Shown here in pieces: positions 1 to 13,200 of a DNA stretch of 64,000 nt. Below the pieces are notes generated by a model that saw nothing but the letters and a program-made list of their open reading frames with translations, was not told the origin of the DNA and did no database searches. The position numbers and the translations under genes are program-made. Source of the DNA: Apricaphanius iberus (taxonomy: Eukaryota > Chordata > Actinopteri > Cyprinodontiformes > Aphaniidae); contig JAPXFQ010000256.1 of the NCBI GenBank assembly GCA_028564705.1, positions 434,001 to 498,000 of the forward strand, read 5' to 3'. Numbering within the stretch: position 1 is the stretch's first letter; each line of letters begins with the position of its first letter.

Positions 1-1670
1 ATCCACATGATATAAGAATCTGTGATAAAATATATTGTGAAACGTAATCCAGGGGAGTGAAATTTGTTGAATTTTCAGAGCAGATTATGTTGGACTGTGG
101 ATGTAAGACTTGTTTTGGGGCAACAATGTTATTGTAGACATCAAATTGACCCTTGTGGATGTAAAAGCACTGTTTGTTCAAGATGGATCAGATTTGTGAG
201 AGACAGCAGGCTGCAAAATGTGAGTTGTGCATAATTCGGGGGGGGTTGACAAAGACAACTGCTGTGTTCACACTTATGATTGTGTCCTTTATTGGCATAT
301 ATGGTTAAAAAACAATAGTATTAGTTTTCCAATTAAATAAAATGTATAAATTCATAAAAATTATAAATCAGAATATCGTGGAGTAAAAAGTAAAAACGGT
401 GGATGGGCCCGCCTGCAGGCCGTCGGAACGTTATGGGGTTTTATTACATATTTTTGAAAACTACTGTGTAAAATTTGTCTTCAATATTAAACATTTTCCA
501 AATATTCAATTGTCTGAAATACTGATTCAATTATCAGTTATAATCATGAAAATAGGAAAAAATGAATTACACGTGTGAAAGAGAAAAACAAGGTCATTTT
601 ACTTTCTGTGGTTTAGGCAGATAAAAGTCTTGGTCACAGTAGAGTAAAATTAGCTATTTTTAATAAATGTCAGAGGATCAGTGTTTCCCTTACATAAGCA
701 TTACCATGGCGCTCCACCACAGCTGAAATTCTAGCGCCACGCCTACAAAATGCAAACCTTCCAACCTGTACACTTAGTGAATTGGAAAATTATTGCATGC
801 AAGTAATGTAGTTGCAAGACTAAAAATTTTTTGTAATTGGCAGCAGGACTACCATTTTTTTATTGGTGTACCTTTATTATGCATTTGTTGTTGTGAATTA
901 CAAACTGTTTTAAATAAAACGTATACTTGTTTTATAAGTTGTAACCGAATTTGTGTCGTAATTTAATTTTTGCACCGCAAATCAACCTGCTCTCTTACAC
1001 ACTGCTTTAACTCCTGTCATCCTGTGCAGCCGTAAATTTTAACCTGGAGCCAGCAGACTTAAAGTGGCGGAAAAAACTATTTGGCAGCCACAATTGAGTA
1101 AGTCGCCCCGCTTAAAAAGATGTGTGAGGTCGGGAAATTTCATCATAGGTACACCTCGACTGTGAGCGACAATGTAAGAACAAAAAAATCCAAGAAATTA
1201 CATGTATGTTGTCTTTCTAATGTAGAAAGAGTACAATAACTCAAAAAAGGTAATTAAAAAGATATCCATCTCACTTAAGGTCGCCTTGCAGAAAGAATAT
1301 TATTTAGAGATGCTGCTTTCAGCTACAAGATCTGGAGACTTCTAAAGCACTCTGTTTTTTTGTGTTAATGGCATTGGTTGTTATGTCCAGGCCAAAAGGG
1401 AAAATAGTATTATTTTTACCCATAAAATGCAGTTTGTCTCTAGAACAGTTTAGCTTTGTTTTATAAGCTAGACCATTTTGCACTTCTGTTTTTACTGTAC
1501 ATTTCACCTTGCTATAAATAAATTAGCTTTTTTTATTTGAAGCAAGTGTTGTTTCTTTTAAATTAATTTTCAAACTACATACAAACCCTAATTTAAATGT
1601 TAAAATCACAGTTTTTTTCTGGGAAGAGCGATTTTAGTTCAGCTTTCTCACACTTTGAGTTTACAGGTAT
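1..1670. other. Non-coding stretch, no gene recognised
   Basis: AT-rich sequence with no open frame resembling a known protein and no convincing exon bounded by splice signals. It may be intronic or intergenic; by synteny it could lie inside the 5' introns of a leftward gene (probably fryl), but nothing in the bases proves it. Confidence 0.5.
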
Positions 1671-1679
1671 ATTAAGTTA

Positions 1680-2512
1680 CTACTGATCAGGTCAGAAATC
1701 TAGGTGTAGTAACTGACTCAGACCTGAACCCCAAGGGTCGCATAAAGGCAATAATAAGGTCAGCCTTAAATCACCTGAGGAACATTTCTAGGATTAAAGG
1801 ACTAATGTCATAACAGGACCTTGAAAAACTCAATGTCTTTATCTTTAGTCGGCTTGATAACTGCAACAGTGTTCTTACAGGTCTGTCTAAAAAGTCAATC
1901 AGACACCTGCAGTTGCTGCTCCCATCCTCACTAGAACTAGGAAAGTAGAGCATATCAACCCCAGTTCTAAAGTCCCTATACTGGCTCCCTGTAGCTCAGA
2001 GAACAGACTTCAAATTTATTTCATTAGTTTATAGATCAGTGAATGTCCTAGCACCAAAATATGTTGAAGATCTGTTATCCCTATACCATTAAGGTCTTCT
2101 ATCTCTAGTCTACTAAACATTCCTAAAATCAGAACCAAACATGGAGCAGCAGCTTTTAGTTTCTATGCTCCCCTTACCTGGTACAAACTTCTGGACGACT
2201 GCAAAGCTGCTGAAATCAAGTTCCTTTAAATCAAAGCTAAAAGTGCACCCGTTTTAGAGCTGTCTTTGATGCTTTGTCCACATGTAGCCGGATATCCCAC
2301 AACACAGATAAATTGTACTTTTTTTACTCAGCTATGTTTGTACATGGCATAAGTGATTAATATTAGCTGGAATATAATGTTTTAATGTGTCATATGTTAT
2401 GTGTCTCTAATGTTTTTAATGCTACTGCTCTTAATTTTATCACCAATGCTGGAAAGCACCTTGAAATGTCTTGTTCAAAGTGTGCTATACAAATAAAGTT
2501 GCCTTGATATTT
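1680..2512 (+). mobile_element. Degenerate L2-like LINE, 3' end
   Basis: Conceptual translation on the plus strand reads like the C-terminal part of a fish non-LTR retrotransposon reverse transcriptase: NLGVVTDSDL, then HLRNISRIKGLMS, SRLDNCNSVLTGL, KKSIRHLQLL and SLYWLPV, interrupted by stop codons and frameshifts. The element ends in a short tail around GCTATACAAATAAAGTTGCC, typical of fish L2/Maui-type 3' ends. It is a dead, 5'-truncated copy. Family naming is from memory of the protein pattern; L2 versus a related clade is not certain. Confidence 0.75.
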
Positions 2513-2869
2513 TTAGTCAGGCTTTAGAGGCATGTTTCATGTTGTAATATAAGGAGGTTTCATTGTCACAAGCTGGAAGTGATGAAAAATGTATTTATTA
2601 TTCACCCCTGCAGCTAACTATATATAAACCATTTAATAATAATAATAATTTTTCATTTACAAATCAGTCTTTATATTAAGTCAGTTTCTATGTTCAAGAT
2701 TTGATGTTCCCCATTGGTTTTAATGTATTATCTGCAGATCTGTGATCTTTACTCAGATTCATTTATTAATGACCATACAACAAGTTGGTGGAATTTGTTA
2801 TCAGTACAGCATGACATGCTCACATCTCTGTTTCAACACACGACAATCAAAAATATGAATGGACAGTAA

Positions 2870-3160
2870 TGGACTGATTTAAATACTTAAGAGACTTGGT
2901 TTAATGTCCGTACGGCGGTGGGGAAAAGTGTGTTTGAGTCCGACTGTTTTTGTTAGCAGGGACCTGTAGCGTCTTCCAGAAGGCAGTGGGTATAAACAGG
3001 TGATATGCAGGGTGAGAAGGATCTGAGGAGATTTCCACAGCCCGTGTTGTGATGCGCCTTTGGTACAGTGTGTCAATAGAAGGGAGGGTATGGCCAGTGA
3101 TTTTAGATGATTTGTCTATTATACGTTGTAGTCTTTTGTGTGATTGTGAGTCCAAATTAA
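2870..3160 (-). mobile_element. Non-LTR retrotransposon fragment, extreme C-terminus
   Basis: Two overlapping minus-strand frames share the ending seen in fish LINE polyproteins: RLQRIIDKSSKITGHTLPSI, then DPSHPAYHLF, and in a shifted frame LPSGRRYRSLLTKT. The frame switch shows it is a broken copy. No upstream reverse transcriptase remains in the window. Confidence 0.55.
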
Positions 3161-3670
3161 TATACCAGACTTATGGATGAGGTGAGTATGCTTTGGATGA
3201 TGGTGGTGTAAAACCTGAGTTGTTTTATTTGTCTAAGACATAATAATCATTTATTGGCTTTTTTGTGAATTTGGTCTGAATGCTGTTTCCATTTAAGGTA
3301 GTTACTGATGAATGTGCTTAAAAATAAAAATAAATTATCGTGCTTCTGTTGTGTAACGTCTGCACGATCTTCTCAAAACCCAGGGGGTCGTGACAAATTG
3401 TCACTGGTTTTGCTGGAGGTTTCGTCCTGTTAAAGAAGAGTTATTTCTCTCCACTGTCACTACATGCTTGCTCAGAATGATGGATTGCTTTGAAGTCAAC
3501 GAAGCAATCCAGGCAACAGTCAATTGTTGCTAAAAGTTCATTCGGGAGGGGTGAATGCTACAAGTCAAAATCAGATCGGTTTCCATAGAAAACTTTTAAT
3601 GCCACCTGGAATAAGGAACTGAACTTAAAACTGTGTTTAACAAGTCAGATTTATGGAATGCCCAGGCCAA

Positions 3671-5130
3671 AAAAGTAGAATATTGTGCAAAAGTTTACTT
3701 GTTTCCGTAATTCAACTTAAAAGGTGAAACTAATATATGAAATAGCTTCATTATATGCTAAGCGAAATATTTCAAGCCTTTATATATAATAAATTTGATT
3801 GTGGGTTAAAGCTTATAAAAAACACATTTAAAATCTCAGTGAATTAGAACATTCTAGGAAATTAATAAAAAAAGGATTTTCAAAAGAGAAAAGTCTGACC
3901 TCTGAGAAGTATAATCATGCATATGTACTCAGTACTTGCTTTGGGCTCCTTTTGCATAATTGAATGCCTAAATACGTCATGACATCAATGCCATCAGTCT
4001 GTGGCACTGCTGATGTATTATAGAAAACCAGGTTGCTTCTTACAGTGGCCTTCAGGTCTTCTGCATTGTTCCGTCTCATGTCTAATAGCAGATTGTTGTT
4101 CAATCAAACACAGGAATCCCATGGTCATTGAACCAGGTTTTGGTGCTTTTGGCAGTGCAGGCAGGTGGCAAGTTCTGCTTAAAAATAAAGTCAGCTTCTC
4201 CATAAAGTTCATCTGCCAAAGGAAGCACAAGTGCTCCAAAATGTCCTGGTAGATGGCTGCGTTGACTCTGGACTAAATGAAGCCCAGTTAACCAACACCA
4301 GCAGCTGACATGGCTCAACAAATCTACAGACTGTGGAAAATTGACACTAAAATTCAAGCATCTGGTTGAGTGCCTCTCCATTCTTCCTCCAGACTCTGTT
4401 TTGCAAATGAGATGCAAAATTTGCTGTTCTTTTCTATAGCCCAGGTTAGACGCTTCTGACGTTTGTTGTTCAGGAGCGGGTTGACATGGGGATGGCGTCC
4501 TGGATCCGTCTGCGTGCGGCGGCTGTTGATGCACTAACACCAGCCTCAGTCCACTCCTTGTGAAGATCCACAACACATTTGAATGACATTTTCCTGGCAA
4601 TCATCGATAATCTGCAATCATTCCTGCTGCTTATGCACCTTTTTCTTCCACACTTTTCTCTTTCACATAACTTTTTATTAATGTACTTTAATACAGCACT
4701 TTGGGAACATCCAACCTCTTTTGCAGTTAAGTTAACTTGTGACATTTTCCCTCCTTATGGAGGATGTCGATTATGGTTTCACTGACGGAGTTATGGTTAT
4801 CACTCTTCCTCATGATTGTGATTCCTACTAAACCAGACGGAGACCCTTTAAAGGGTCAGGAACCCTTATAAGGTGTGTTGGATTATTTAGCTGATTAGAG
4901 TATGACACTGAGCCTGAAATATTTTTTACCTTTTCACAATATTCTTATTTTTTGAAATTTTGATTTTGGGTTTTTCAAAAGCTGTAAGCCATAATCAAAA
5001 ATATAACAAAAAGGCTTGAAACATCTCACATTGTATGTAATGAGTCTATATCATATATTAGTTTCACCTTTTAAGTAGAAATATTAAAATAAACTTGTGT
5101 ACAATATTCTAATTTTTCAAATTTCACTCG
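3671..5130 (-). mobile_element. Degenerate Tc1-like DNA transposon with both terminal inverted repeats
   Basis: Both ends carry long related inverted repeats: the left end reads AGAATATTGTGCAAAAGTTT and the reverse complement of the right end AGAATATTGTACACAAGTTT. Both continue through the shared block TTAAAAGGTGAAACTAATAT and a block ending TTTCAAGCCTTT. Between them, the minus strand holds a broken Tc1-type transposase. An N-terminal helix-turn-helix part (AKEVGCSQSAVLKYINKK) lies near 4470-4745 and a DDE-domain part (AKSTKTWFNDHGIPVFD) near 4100-4200, in different frames with several disruptions. The copy cannot encode an intact transposase. It is about 1.46 kb, close to the usual length of full Tc1-like elements. 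Confidence 0.82.
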
Positions 5131-5139
5131 TATGTATGA

Positions 5140-6700
5140 CTGAAATAAAACGTCTCGTCTTGCAAAGTGTTTTGAGGTGACTTATGCGGTGAATTGACAC
5201 AATATACTGTAAAACTCCATTCTACTGAAAACTGAATTAAAATGGAAATATACCTGGATTTTTACTCCAGTTTGCGTTTGATATCTCAATAATATAAATG
5301 TCCTTCAATGAACCTGAAGAGGGAGTGGTTTTTTATTCCTAATGTATTACAGAATGCGCAGAAAGCTAATAATAGAAGGAAGCTAAAAGACAGATCAATA
5401 GCAGGGAAACATTAGCTGCCCCCAAGGAAAAGAAGAGGAGGTTTGTAGAAGTAGCAGGATGGGGAACTGGAATCTGTTGAGTGCTCTTCAGGAAGCCTAA
5501 ATCTTGATTTGAACACAAGATAAGAAGTTTCAAACAGAATGTAAGACTGAGAAACAAGATCTTCACAGGAACAATTTGCAGGTCTAATCGGATCATCAAT
5601 CAGAGTGCATGCAAATCAGGAGGAAGATCGTCTTCGGGACAACCAGGGGCCTCAGCAACAACGAGGAGTAGAGACTGCCCCCATCACCTGCATATACCTA
5701 CAGAAAGCCTGACTACACCGGGACTAAACACTATCAGTCATCTTGGAAACTTTTTCCATATGCATGCAAGTTATGAACACACAAATCATGACTTGCATGC
5801 AAGCGTGTACAAAGGTGCTGCTGGCTGCGCACGGCAGATGGGTCTAGATGCTCAGAGTTGGGTATGTAAACATGTACTGTATGCTCCTTTGGTGGGTTGC
5901 TACTCACAGCTGCTACTCCAGGACTTGAGCAGAGATTTGATGCTGATCTCGAAGAAGACCGAATCCTGCAGGCTCAGCATGGTGGCTCGCAAAAGTTCAG
6001 GCTCATAAGGCACAGAGCTCACGAGGTTTCCGGTGTTCTCGTTTTACGGCATCCCACAAAATGTTTTTAAAAATCAAAACAAGAGCATTTTATTCTGCTC
6101 AGGAACATTCACCTGCCACACAGAAACATGCGTGCCGTTAAATTCAAGCGAATCTTTTCCCCTCGAGCTGCTCTTGCCCAATCGTTGCTTAACACTACCA
6201 GTCACAGGAGAAATGAAAGCAAGACATCCTTTAAAAGAATAACACCACTATTAAGAGTGAAAAGTTGTGTGACAAGTTTTCTTTTTTCTCCTAAGAGCCC
6301 AATAAAAAAAAAATTAATAAAAAAAAAGAACAAGGCAGAACTATGCTATTTCTTAGGCATAGTTAGAAAAGTATTCCAACCCAGCTCCTGCTGCCAGTCC
6401 ACAGAGTCCCTCATCCCCATTTCAGCACGGAACAATCCAGAAGCGCTACAGGACAAAAAGTACACGGGAACTTTTGCTCATCATACAAGAAGAAACCGCA
6501 GCGGCATAAAGTGCTAGTACTCAGTAATATTCCATCTCCTTCTGTCTTCCTGTGTGTTATGTGTGTGCCAGTTGTAGCCTGCTAACACTGTCAGAGACCC
6601 TCCTTCTAACCCCCCCCCCACCAATCTCCCTTCTCTTTTGCTATTCGTTCATGGCTTGCCCCTCCTCCCTCCAGCAAGCTCTTGTTCTCTTATTGCTCTT
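5140..6700. other. Non-coding stretch, no gene recognised
   Basis: Only short chance frames. No protein family, RNA gene or clear repeat is recognisable. Confidence 0.5.
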
Positions 6701-6704
6701 TTCT

Positions 6705-6720
6705 CAGAGAGAGAGAGAGC

Positions 6721-6752
<32 letters not shown>

Positions 6753-6753
6753 A
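6705..6753. repeat. GA microsatellite
   Basis: About 49 bp of (GA)n with two single-base interruptions (GC, AC). The adjacent 6755-6975 is comparatively GC-rich and contains TGATGTCATCA, an ATF/CREB-like palindrome, so it may be regulatory, but no exon could be tied to it. Confidence 0.9.
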
Positions 6754-7139
6754 CCTGGGAGGCGGGAGCGCAATGTGGGGGAGGGTGATGTCATCAAAAT
6801 GCTGCCAGTGTTTCCTGGCCATGGACCAGGGATGCATACGCGTGTCGGAGATACTACTGTGCTGCCTCCCCACTGGCCTATCAGAGCGCCACTTCCTGTA
6901 AGCTCCGCAGCAGCACTGACGCATCATTCCTCACTGCAGTGGGAGGGAAAGCACAGACTGGGAGGATGAAGAAGGGAGCGGATTGACTGCACACAGGTGT
7001 GCTCACACAAATACGTGTGTTAGAACTCCTGAAAATATTGAAACGTGCGTATATTTTACTACAATCTGTAATATGAGGTGCATTAAAAACAAAACCATAT
7101 TTTAGTGAGTGTGAATGGCAAAGGTACAACCACACATTC

Positions 7140-10110
7140 TTCTCTTTCTCGTAGTAGTGAGGACCTTCATTTAATTATATTCACTGTAGTGACTGCTTTA
7201 TGCCTATACTTCTCCATCAGCAAGTTAGCAACCCCACACACATACAAAGTATTGATTACGATGTTTTCAGCACTGATGTGTCAGTCTTGCAAAGCAATTC
7301 TCCACCAGGACAGCAGAGGGTGCAGGCATTTGCTGGCGGGTCAGTCTACCATTGCTGTGACATCTCTGGTCGACAACTGTTTATTGACATCAGCTTGTAA
7401 ACTAATTTCCACTCAAGGGGCAACGGCCGACAGAGAAAATGTTGATGGAGCTGCAAAGCAGCTACAAGAGGTGCAGTTAGTTGTATACTCTAAAAGTACA
7501 TATAAAAAAAACCCACAACGGTCTGTGGTGTTTTTCTCTACACCTCCTTGAGTTCAAAATAACTATAAGACCATATTAGGTAAACTGACCTTGCAATTTA
7601 AAGCATCTAAAGCTGCACTAAATACTGTTCTGGTAAAATTATTTTGGGCTGACCAATCACTAGGGATGGGCAATATGGCCTAAAATTCATAAAGCGATAT
7701 ACATTGCAGCATCTTGCAATAACGATATATAACGTTGATTCTCTGTTGCCATTTGAGCCACCGCCATAATTTAGAACGGTCATCAGGCAATTTGACGGGG
7801 CCCCTTTCATAGGTGTACATCATCACCTTTTAACGTACACCCTCCAGCCAATCAGAATAGAGTATTCACCCAAACCGTGGTATAATTTCTGGTACTGCTC
7901 TTTCACGCATGGGCTTTTGGAAAGAGTTTGGCAGGTTGTTATTCACCGCATTCTGACCGATTTTCCAACAATGTAAGAATGTTTTCTTCTGCTGATTTTT
8001 TTTAGACAACCCCAAAAAGATGATACGTGTTTAACTATACATTAAATCAATATCATGTTATCAAGAAAAAGGCTGTAAAAACAATTCATATAAAGAATTT
8101 GTTTTTGCGTGTACGGTATTTATACAACACCCTTGGAATTTGTATCTGTAAAATTCCTATATATACTTCATATGTTGATATTTTGTATACTTGCTATTTG
8201 TTTAATAAAGTTTTTTTTTTTATAAAATTGCATCAACGTTCTAACATCCAGCCAATCATGTAAAGCTTCGTCATATATAGGCGCAGTCACCCCTCACCCC
8301 GAACAGATCCGGTACCTGCACCACTTGCAGGTCGTTGCTCTAAAATTTCGCGGGTAGATTGCGTCAAAATATTTTATCACGATAGCGCAATAGAATTAAA
8401 ATCTCCATCGTAGACCGATTTTGTATTGTTTATATCACATTGTTTACATCGCCCATTACTTCCAGTCACAGACATGCACTCTGCGTTACGTCTGACGGAG
8501 TTAAAAAATTGGGCTCTACACCGTGCGTTCATTCCCGAGTGACGGAGAGCTCTTGCATCGACGGATAATGCAGCAGCGTGTCTCCGCACTTACACAGACA
8601 GAGAGGTATAAACTAGGGTTAAATTTGATACTTTCCCAAACTCCTAACCATTATTGATCTACACCTAACCCAAACTAAAACATAATTCACAGCGTACCTA
8701 TGAAACCAACCAGTAGATCTCGGGGAAGTTGTCCAAAATTGAGGACCGGGCAGAATGTCCTCGCTTTGTATTAAACTGTCCTCACTTTACAGGTGAAAAA
8801 CCTGAAACGGTGGAAAAAGGTCCTCAGTTTGAATGTTAAGACAGGAGCATATACACAAACACACACAGGATTATCTGACGCTATAATCTGGTCTTGCAGG
8901 CGGTTATTTCTACCCATGCAAAGACCTAAAAACAGATCCACATGATATCCAGGCAGTTGTAGTCAAAGGCACGATGAAGTTGGTTAACAAAACATTCTGG
9001 GGGGGGGGTGTGTGCACTGGGAAAGTTTTGAAGACACAAATGCTCTTTTGTTTTCTTCCAGCTTAATCGTTATTTTCTCTTTTCTCTCACCCCCCCCCCC
9101 CACCCCCCCACGGTCTCTACCATCCGTCACATGTCCACCACTACACAAGTTATGCAAAGTAAGCCCGAGCTGATTGCTGACAAACACAACACAAGCAGAT
9201 GCTTTGTCACGGCCCCGGCAGGCGCGGGTCTGATGCAGCCCTCCGCTGTGAAACGCTGCCTTGTGATACTCGCTGCAGATGCTTTAGATTTAAAAGCGGC
9301 CTTCAACTTGCTTCTTTTTTTTTTAAAGGCAATTTGCTGTTGCTACTCAGAAAGCTAAAATAGAGTGATGTCACTTGCATCTCTGGCCAACAGCTACTAG
9401 GAACATTTCCCACAATGCCAAAATTGTACTTAAAAAGGAAACCAAATATGAAAACATGTCATTATAGCTCTTTGACACTTCCCCTATATCTTATTATAGT
9501 GCAACCTTATCGTGGTTAAACACTCCATCTGCACAAGCCATATTTAGACATCAGTGCACAACTGATAAATCCCACATTGGAAAAGAAACACCAAGCGGTT
9601 TTTGAAGATTTAACATGGATGTTTTCACATCGTACGATTTTAAAACCAACACAGAAAACACATTGGTAATGCTTGAGCAGTGGTCTCTGGGTTAGCGGAA
9701 GTACCACTTGTATAACTCCAAGGAGATTCACTGGCTTCTGTAACTGTTCCCTCGTGTGATATTTAAAAATCTGGTATCACTATGCACTTGTGTATGAAGA
9801 TAAAGTGCATAACCAAACTGAATTAATTCATTTGTTTCCTTCAAAACTCTATATGCTATCCCCATAATGAGAAAAGTACAAAAAAAGCTTAAAACATTTT
9901 GTGAAAAAAAAATAAACATAAAAAAATCCAATGTCCTTAAGACTTTACAGCCTTTGCCATGAAGCTCAGCATTGAGCTCAGACACATCCCGCTTCCATGG
10001 ATCATCCTTTAGTTGTTTCCACAGCTTAACTAGACTCCATCGGTGGTAAATCCGGATGACTGGATAGTACTAGGAATGGAAGGAATTAGTTGTAGACCTT
10101 TGAAACAGGC
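7140..10110. other. Non-coding stretch with possible MITE remnant
   Basis: No coding exon recognised. At 7662 the sequence CTAGGGATGGGCAATATGGC resembles the end of a hAT-type MITE, and 8340-8400 has related AT-rich sequence, but the opposite terminus is not identifiable. C-rich runs occur near 9091-9112. Confidence 0.4.
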
Positions 10111-10114
10111 CCAT

Positions 10115-10250
10115 ATCTGGTATGGTGTACAGAAAAGCATCAGCTGCTCTAAAGGTCCCGGTGAGCACACTGGCCCTGCATCATCTGTAGATGGAAGGAA
10201 TTTGGAACTGCTGGCGGCCATTCCAGGCCGTCTAAGACCAGGAATATGCT
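10115..10250 (+). mobile_element. Fragment of salmonid-type (Sleeping Beauty-related) Tc1 transposase gene
   Basis: The plus strand around CTCTAAAGGTCCCGGTGAGC followed by TGTAGATGGAAGGAATTTGG resembles the region coding for the N-terminal DNA-binding part of fish Tc1 transposases of the salmonid group. Only about 130 bp is recognisable, with in-frame drift, so it is a fossil. No terminal repeats were found nearby. Confidence 0.5.
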
Positions 10251-13200
10251 GGTACGTAACCACTAGGGGGAGTGCTTTTTGACCCACTGCAGGTAAATGA
10301 GGGTCAATGGCGGCAAAAGCCATAAGAAAACCAGCAACAATGGCGGTAAACATCATCTTACATAACAGCCTTGACAAATGCTGATGTCTTTTTTCTGACG
10401 TAATCTGAAAATTAACCATCTGATGACCTCCATGTTTGTTTTGTTTCTACCCTACAAATCTGGCACTCAATCAGGTCTGAGTTCTGTACTATGCCTCAAG
10501 TCGAATTCTCCAATAGTGCATGCAATACGCAAGCAAGTGTGTGCCCAAGACGCAGCCTGTTGCTAGCCTCAATGCAAAGTTAAATAGCAAGTACGTCTTT
10601 TCTGGCCTATAATTCAAATTTTTTTGGGGAAAACTTAATTTTGGTCTGATAGAGAGGTAGTTGCATTGTATGAAGCGTTAACACCAAGAAACACCTTCCT
10701 GCAGTGATGTATATTCATTACTTTCGCAACTACCTTGGCGTGGATACATAACTTCCCCGCTGTTCAAGCACTCGTTTGTGAAATTGTTTCTTTAGCTTTG
10801 TGCATGTAGCTTTTAGCCCGGGATTAGCTTTTTTTGTTTTTTTCATTGCAGGAAGAGTAACCTCCGATTTTCGCAAGTCCCTCATAACAATCTCGCTCAA
10901 TAAAAACTTACTTTGTGCAGCTTGATTACTCTTTTAAGATGCATATTTCACCATTTGCAGCTTGTAATCTGCAGAATTATGGGGGCATTTATGTTCATTT
11001 TTTCTGTGGTACAGGTGTAGCATATACTGGTACACAAGAATAAAGCACCCTCTAGCAGTTGCAAGTGTGGAAATGATGAACATGTAAAATTATATGTTGC
11101 AGGACCAGCCAAACGTTAAAAAAAAAGTGTGATTTATAGTCCAGAAAATACAGTATATTCCTGGCCATATCTGAGTAATCTATGGAGGGCAGAGTTTGTT
11201 AGGAAGGTGACCAAGAACCCGATGGTCACTCTGTTGGTGATATATTGTTGCCCTGCCGAGAATCTCTCCAGCAATCCAAGATCAGGCCTGTATGGTAGAG
11301 TGGCCCGATGAAAACCACTCTTTACTAAAAGGCACGGTAAGTTGTTTTCCGTTCCCCGGTATCCCAGAGAGCGTTTCTACCCCAGTTTGACGCTCACCAG
11401 GCATGTGGAGCTTAACCCAAACGTCTAACATGGAGTAAGGCTTGCGCTAAGTGAAAAAGACAAATTCGTATATTTAGCAAGCAGTGACGTTGGACTCAAT
11501 GGACTGCGTTGAGTGATGGCAGAAGCTTCACCCTGACCGTATTTGTAGAGTTGACAGATGGACCCGTAAATGAAGGGGGCACAGGAACAGTGGCTCGTCA
11601 TATAAACTGCTCTGACAATGGGAATAGACAAAATAGCTTACCAAAATGCAACGACCAACACCAAGTAATCTAATAAAAGAAGCGAAAGCTAAATAAAATG
11701 TAAACTTTGTAATTGTTATAGAATATGAAATCATATTATACAGAAACTCTCTCAAAAAAATATTTTTCTTATGTGCATTAGAGATGCCAAACTCTGATGA
11801 CAGGTGCATTTATACATGTACATTTTTATCTCAATCATATATTTCAATTAATTTTTAGTCTGTATGTCTATTTGAGACACACTTCAGACCTCCAGCACTC
11901 AGCTTATGTTAATGTGTGCTTCCATGGGAAATTGGGCATGTTCCAGCAGTACTGTTTGTTAGACTGGAGTCCTGCTATCACCGCCCACCACTTCACACCC
12001 ACACGCCAACTCAGATCTTTGACAGAATTTTCCTTGGAAGCTTTGAGGTGTGACATCTGCCGGTTTTAACCCCATTAATGTAATTACATAAATCACACAG
12101 ACTGCAACACGTCTCAGGCTTGGCTTCAAACGGTTTAGTACAACGGTTTTTCCTACCAAGCCACAACTCTGTGATTACAAGTTCTAGAATCGGCAGCCTC
12201 TGATCATAAAAGCTTGCGGCGAGACAATTCAAAATGTTTGCAGTGCGTGTCCTGTTATCACCACCATCAGGGGTTTACATCGAATCGTTCTTGGATTGTG
12301 AATTCGATTTAGCTTCACATTTAAACCGTTTATGACAAAAAAGATGTCTGTTAACGAGACTGTTGTGTGGTGTAATCTTCCATTCGAAAATGATGTACCC
12401 TGGCAAAATGTTACTATATCAAAATAAAAAAAGCTAGGAAAAAAAATACTCAAACAAGCACAGAAAGTGCAAAGCTTTAATGCTTCATCATGTCTGCTTA
12501 TTCCGAAAACAATTTCAATTCATAATTGGACGCCGGCTCGGCCTGACTGTACCTGCAGATGGAATAGTAATTCAAGCAGTATTTTAAAAAAGAAAATGAT
12601 GGATTGTGTGTGTGAAAACAGCTCAGGTCCTCTTTTAGTAAACCAAGATTCACACAACTAAAAGTCAAAAGCACACCTGAAGAAAACTATTTCACATGGG
12701 ATTACTCTAAGAGGAGGAACACAGATTTATGGAAAGCCAAGGCAAAAAAAAATATTTAACAATAAAACCTGAACTACTGTTATGATTATCAGCAAGCCAG
12801 CCAACATACAACATACAGGTATTGTTGTCTGTAAACCAGCTTTATTTTTTAAAGAATGCAGAGCTTACATCATTTCCCCGGGAACATTAAAGCTGAGAAC
12901 CAGAACGTTAGAAGCTAGGACACTTGACGCAGGTCGGGGACTTCAAATAAATATTAGAACAGACTTCCTGGAAGGACAAGCTCGCTGATCAAATGATCTC
13001 AACCAAATGCACAACCCAGGCCGGTTACGGCATCTCTAATGACAAAGAGGGTGAAGTGGCTGGCAGTAAGCTAGCCAGCCTGCAGTGAGCAGAGAGAAGA
13101 GTCTCCTCCCAGGAGCCCAAAGGGTGGAGGATGCGTTTCCTGTCCCGGTCTTTTCTGAAGGGCAGCGGTGGGAGCGATAATCGATACAGGCTGTAATTCA

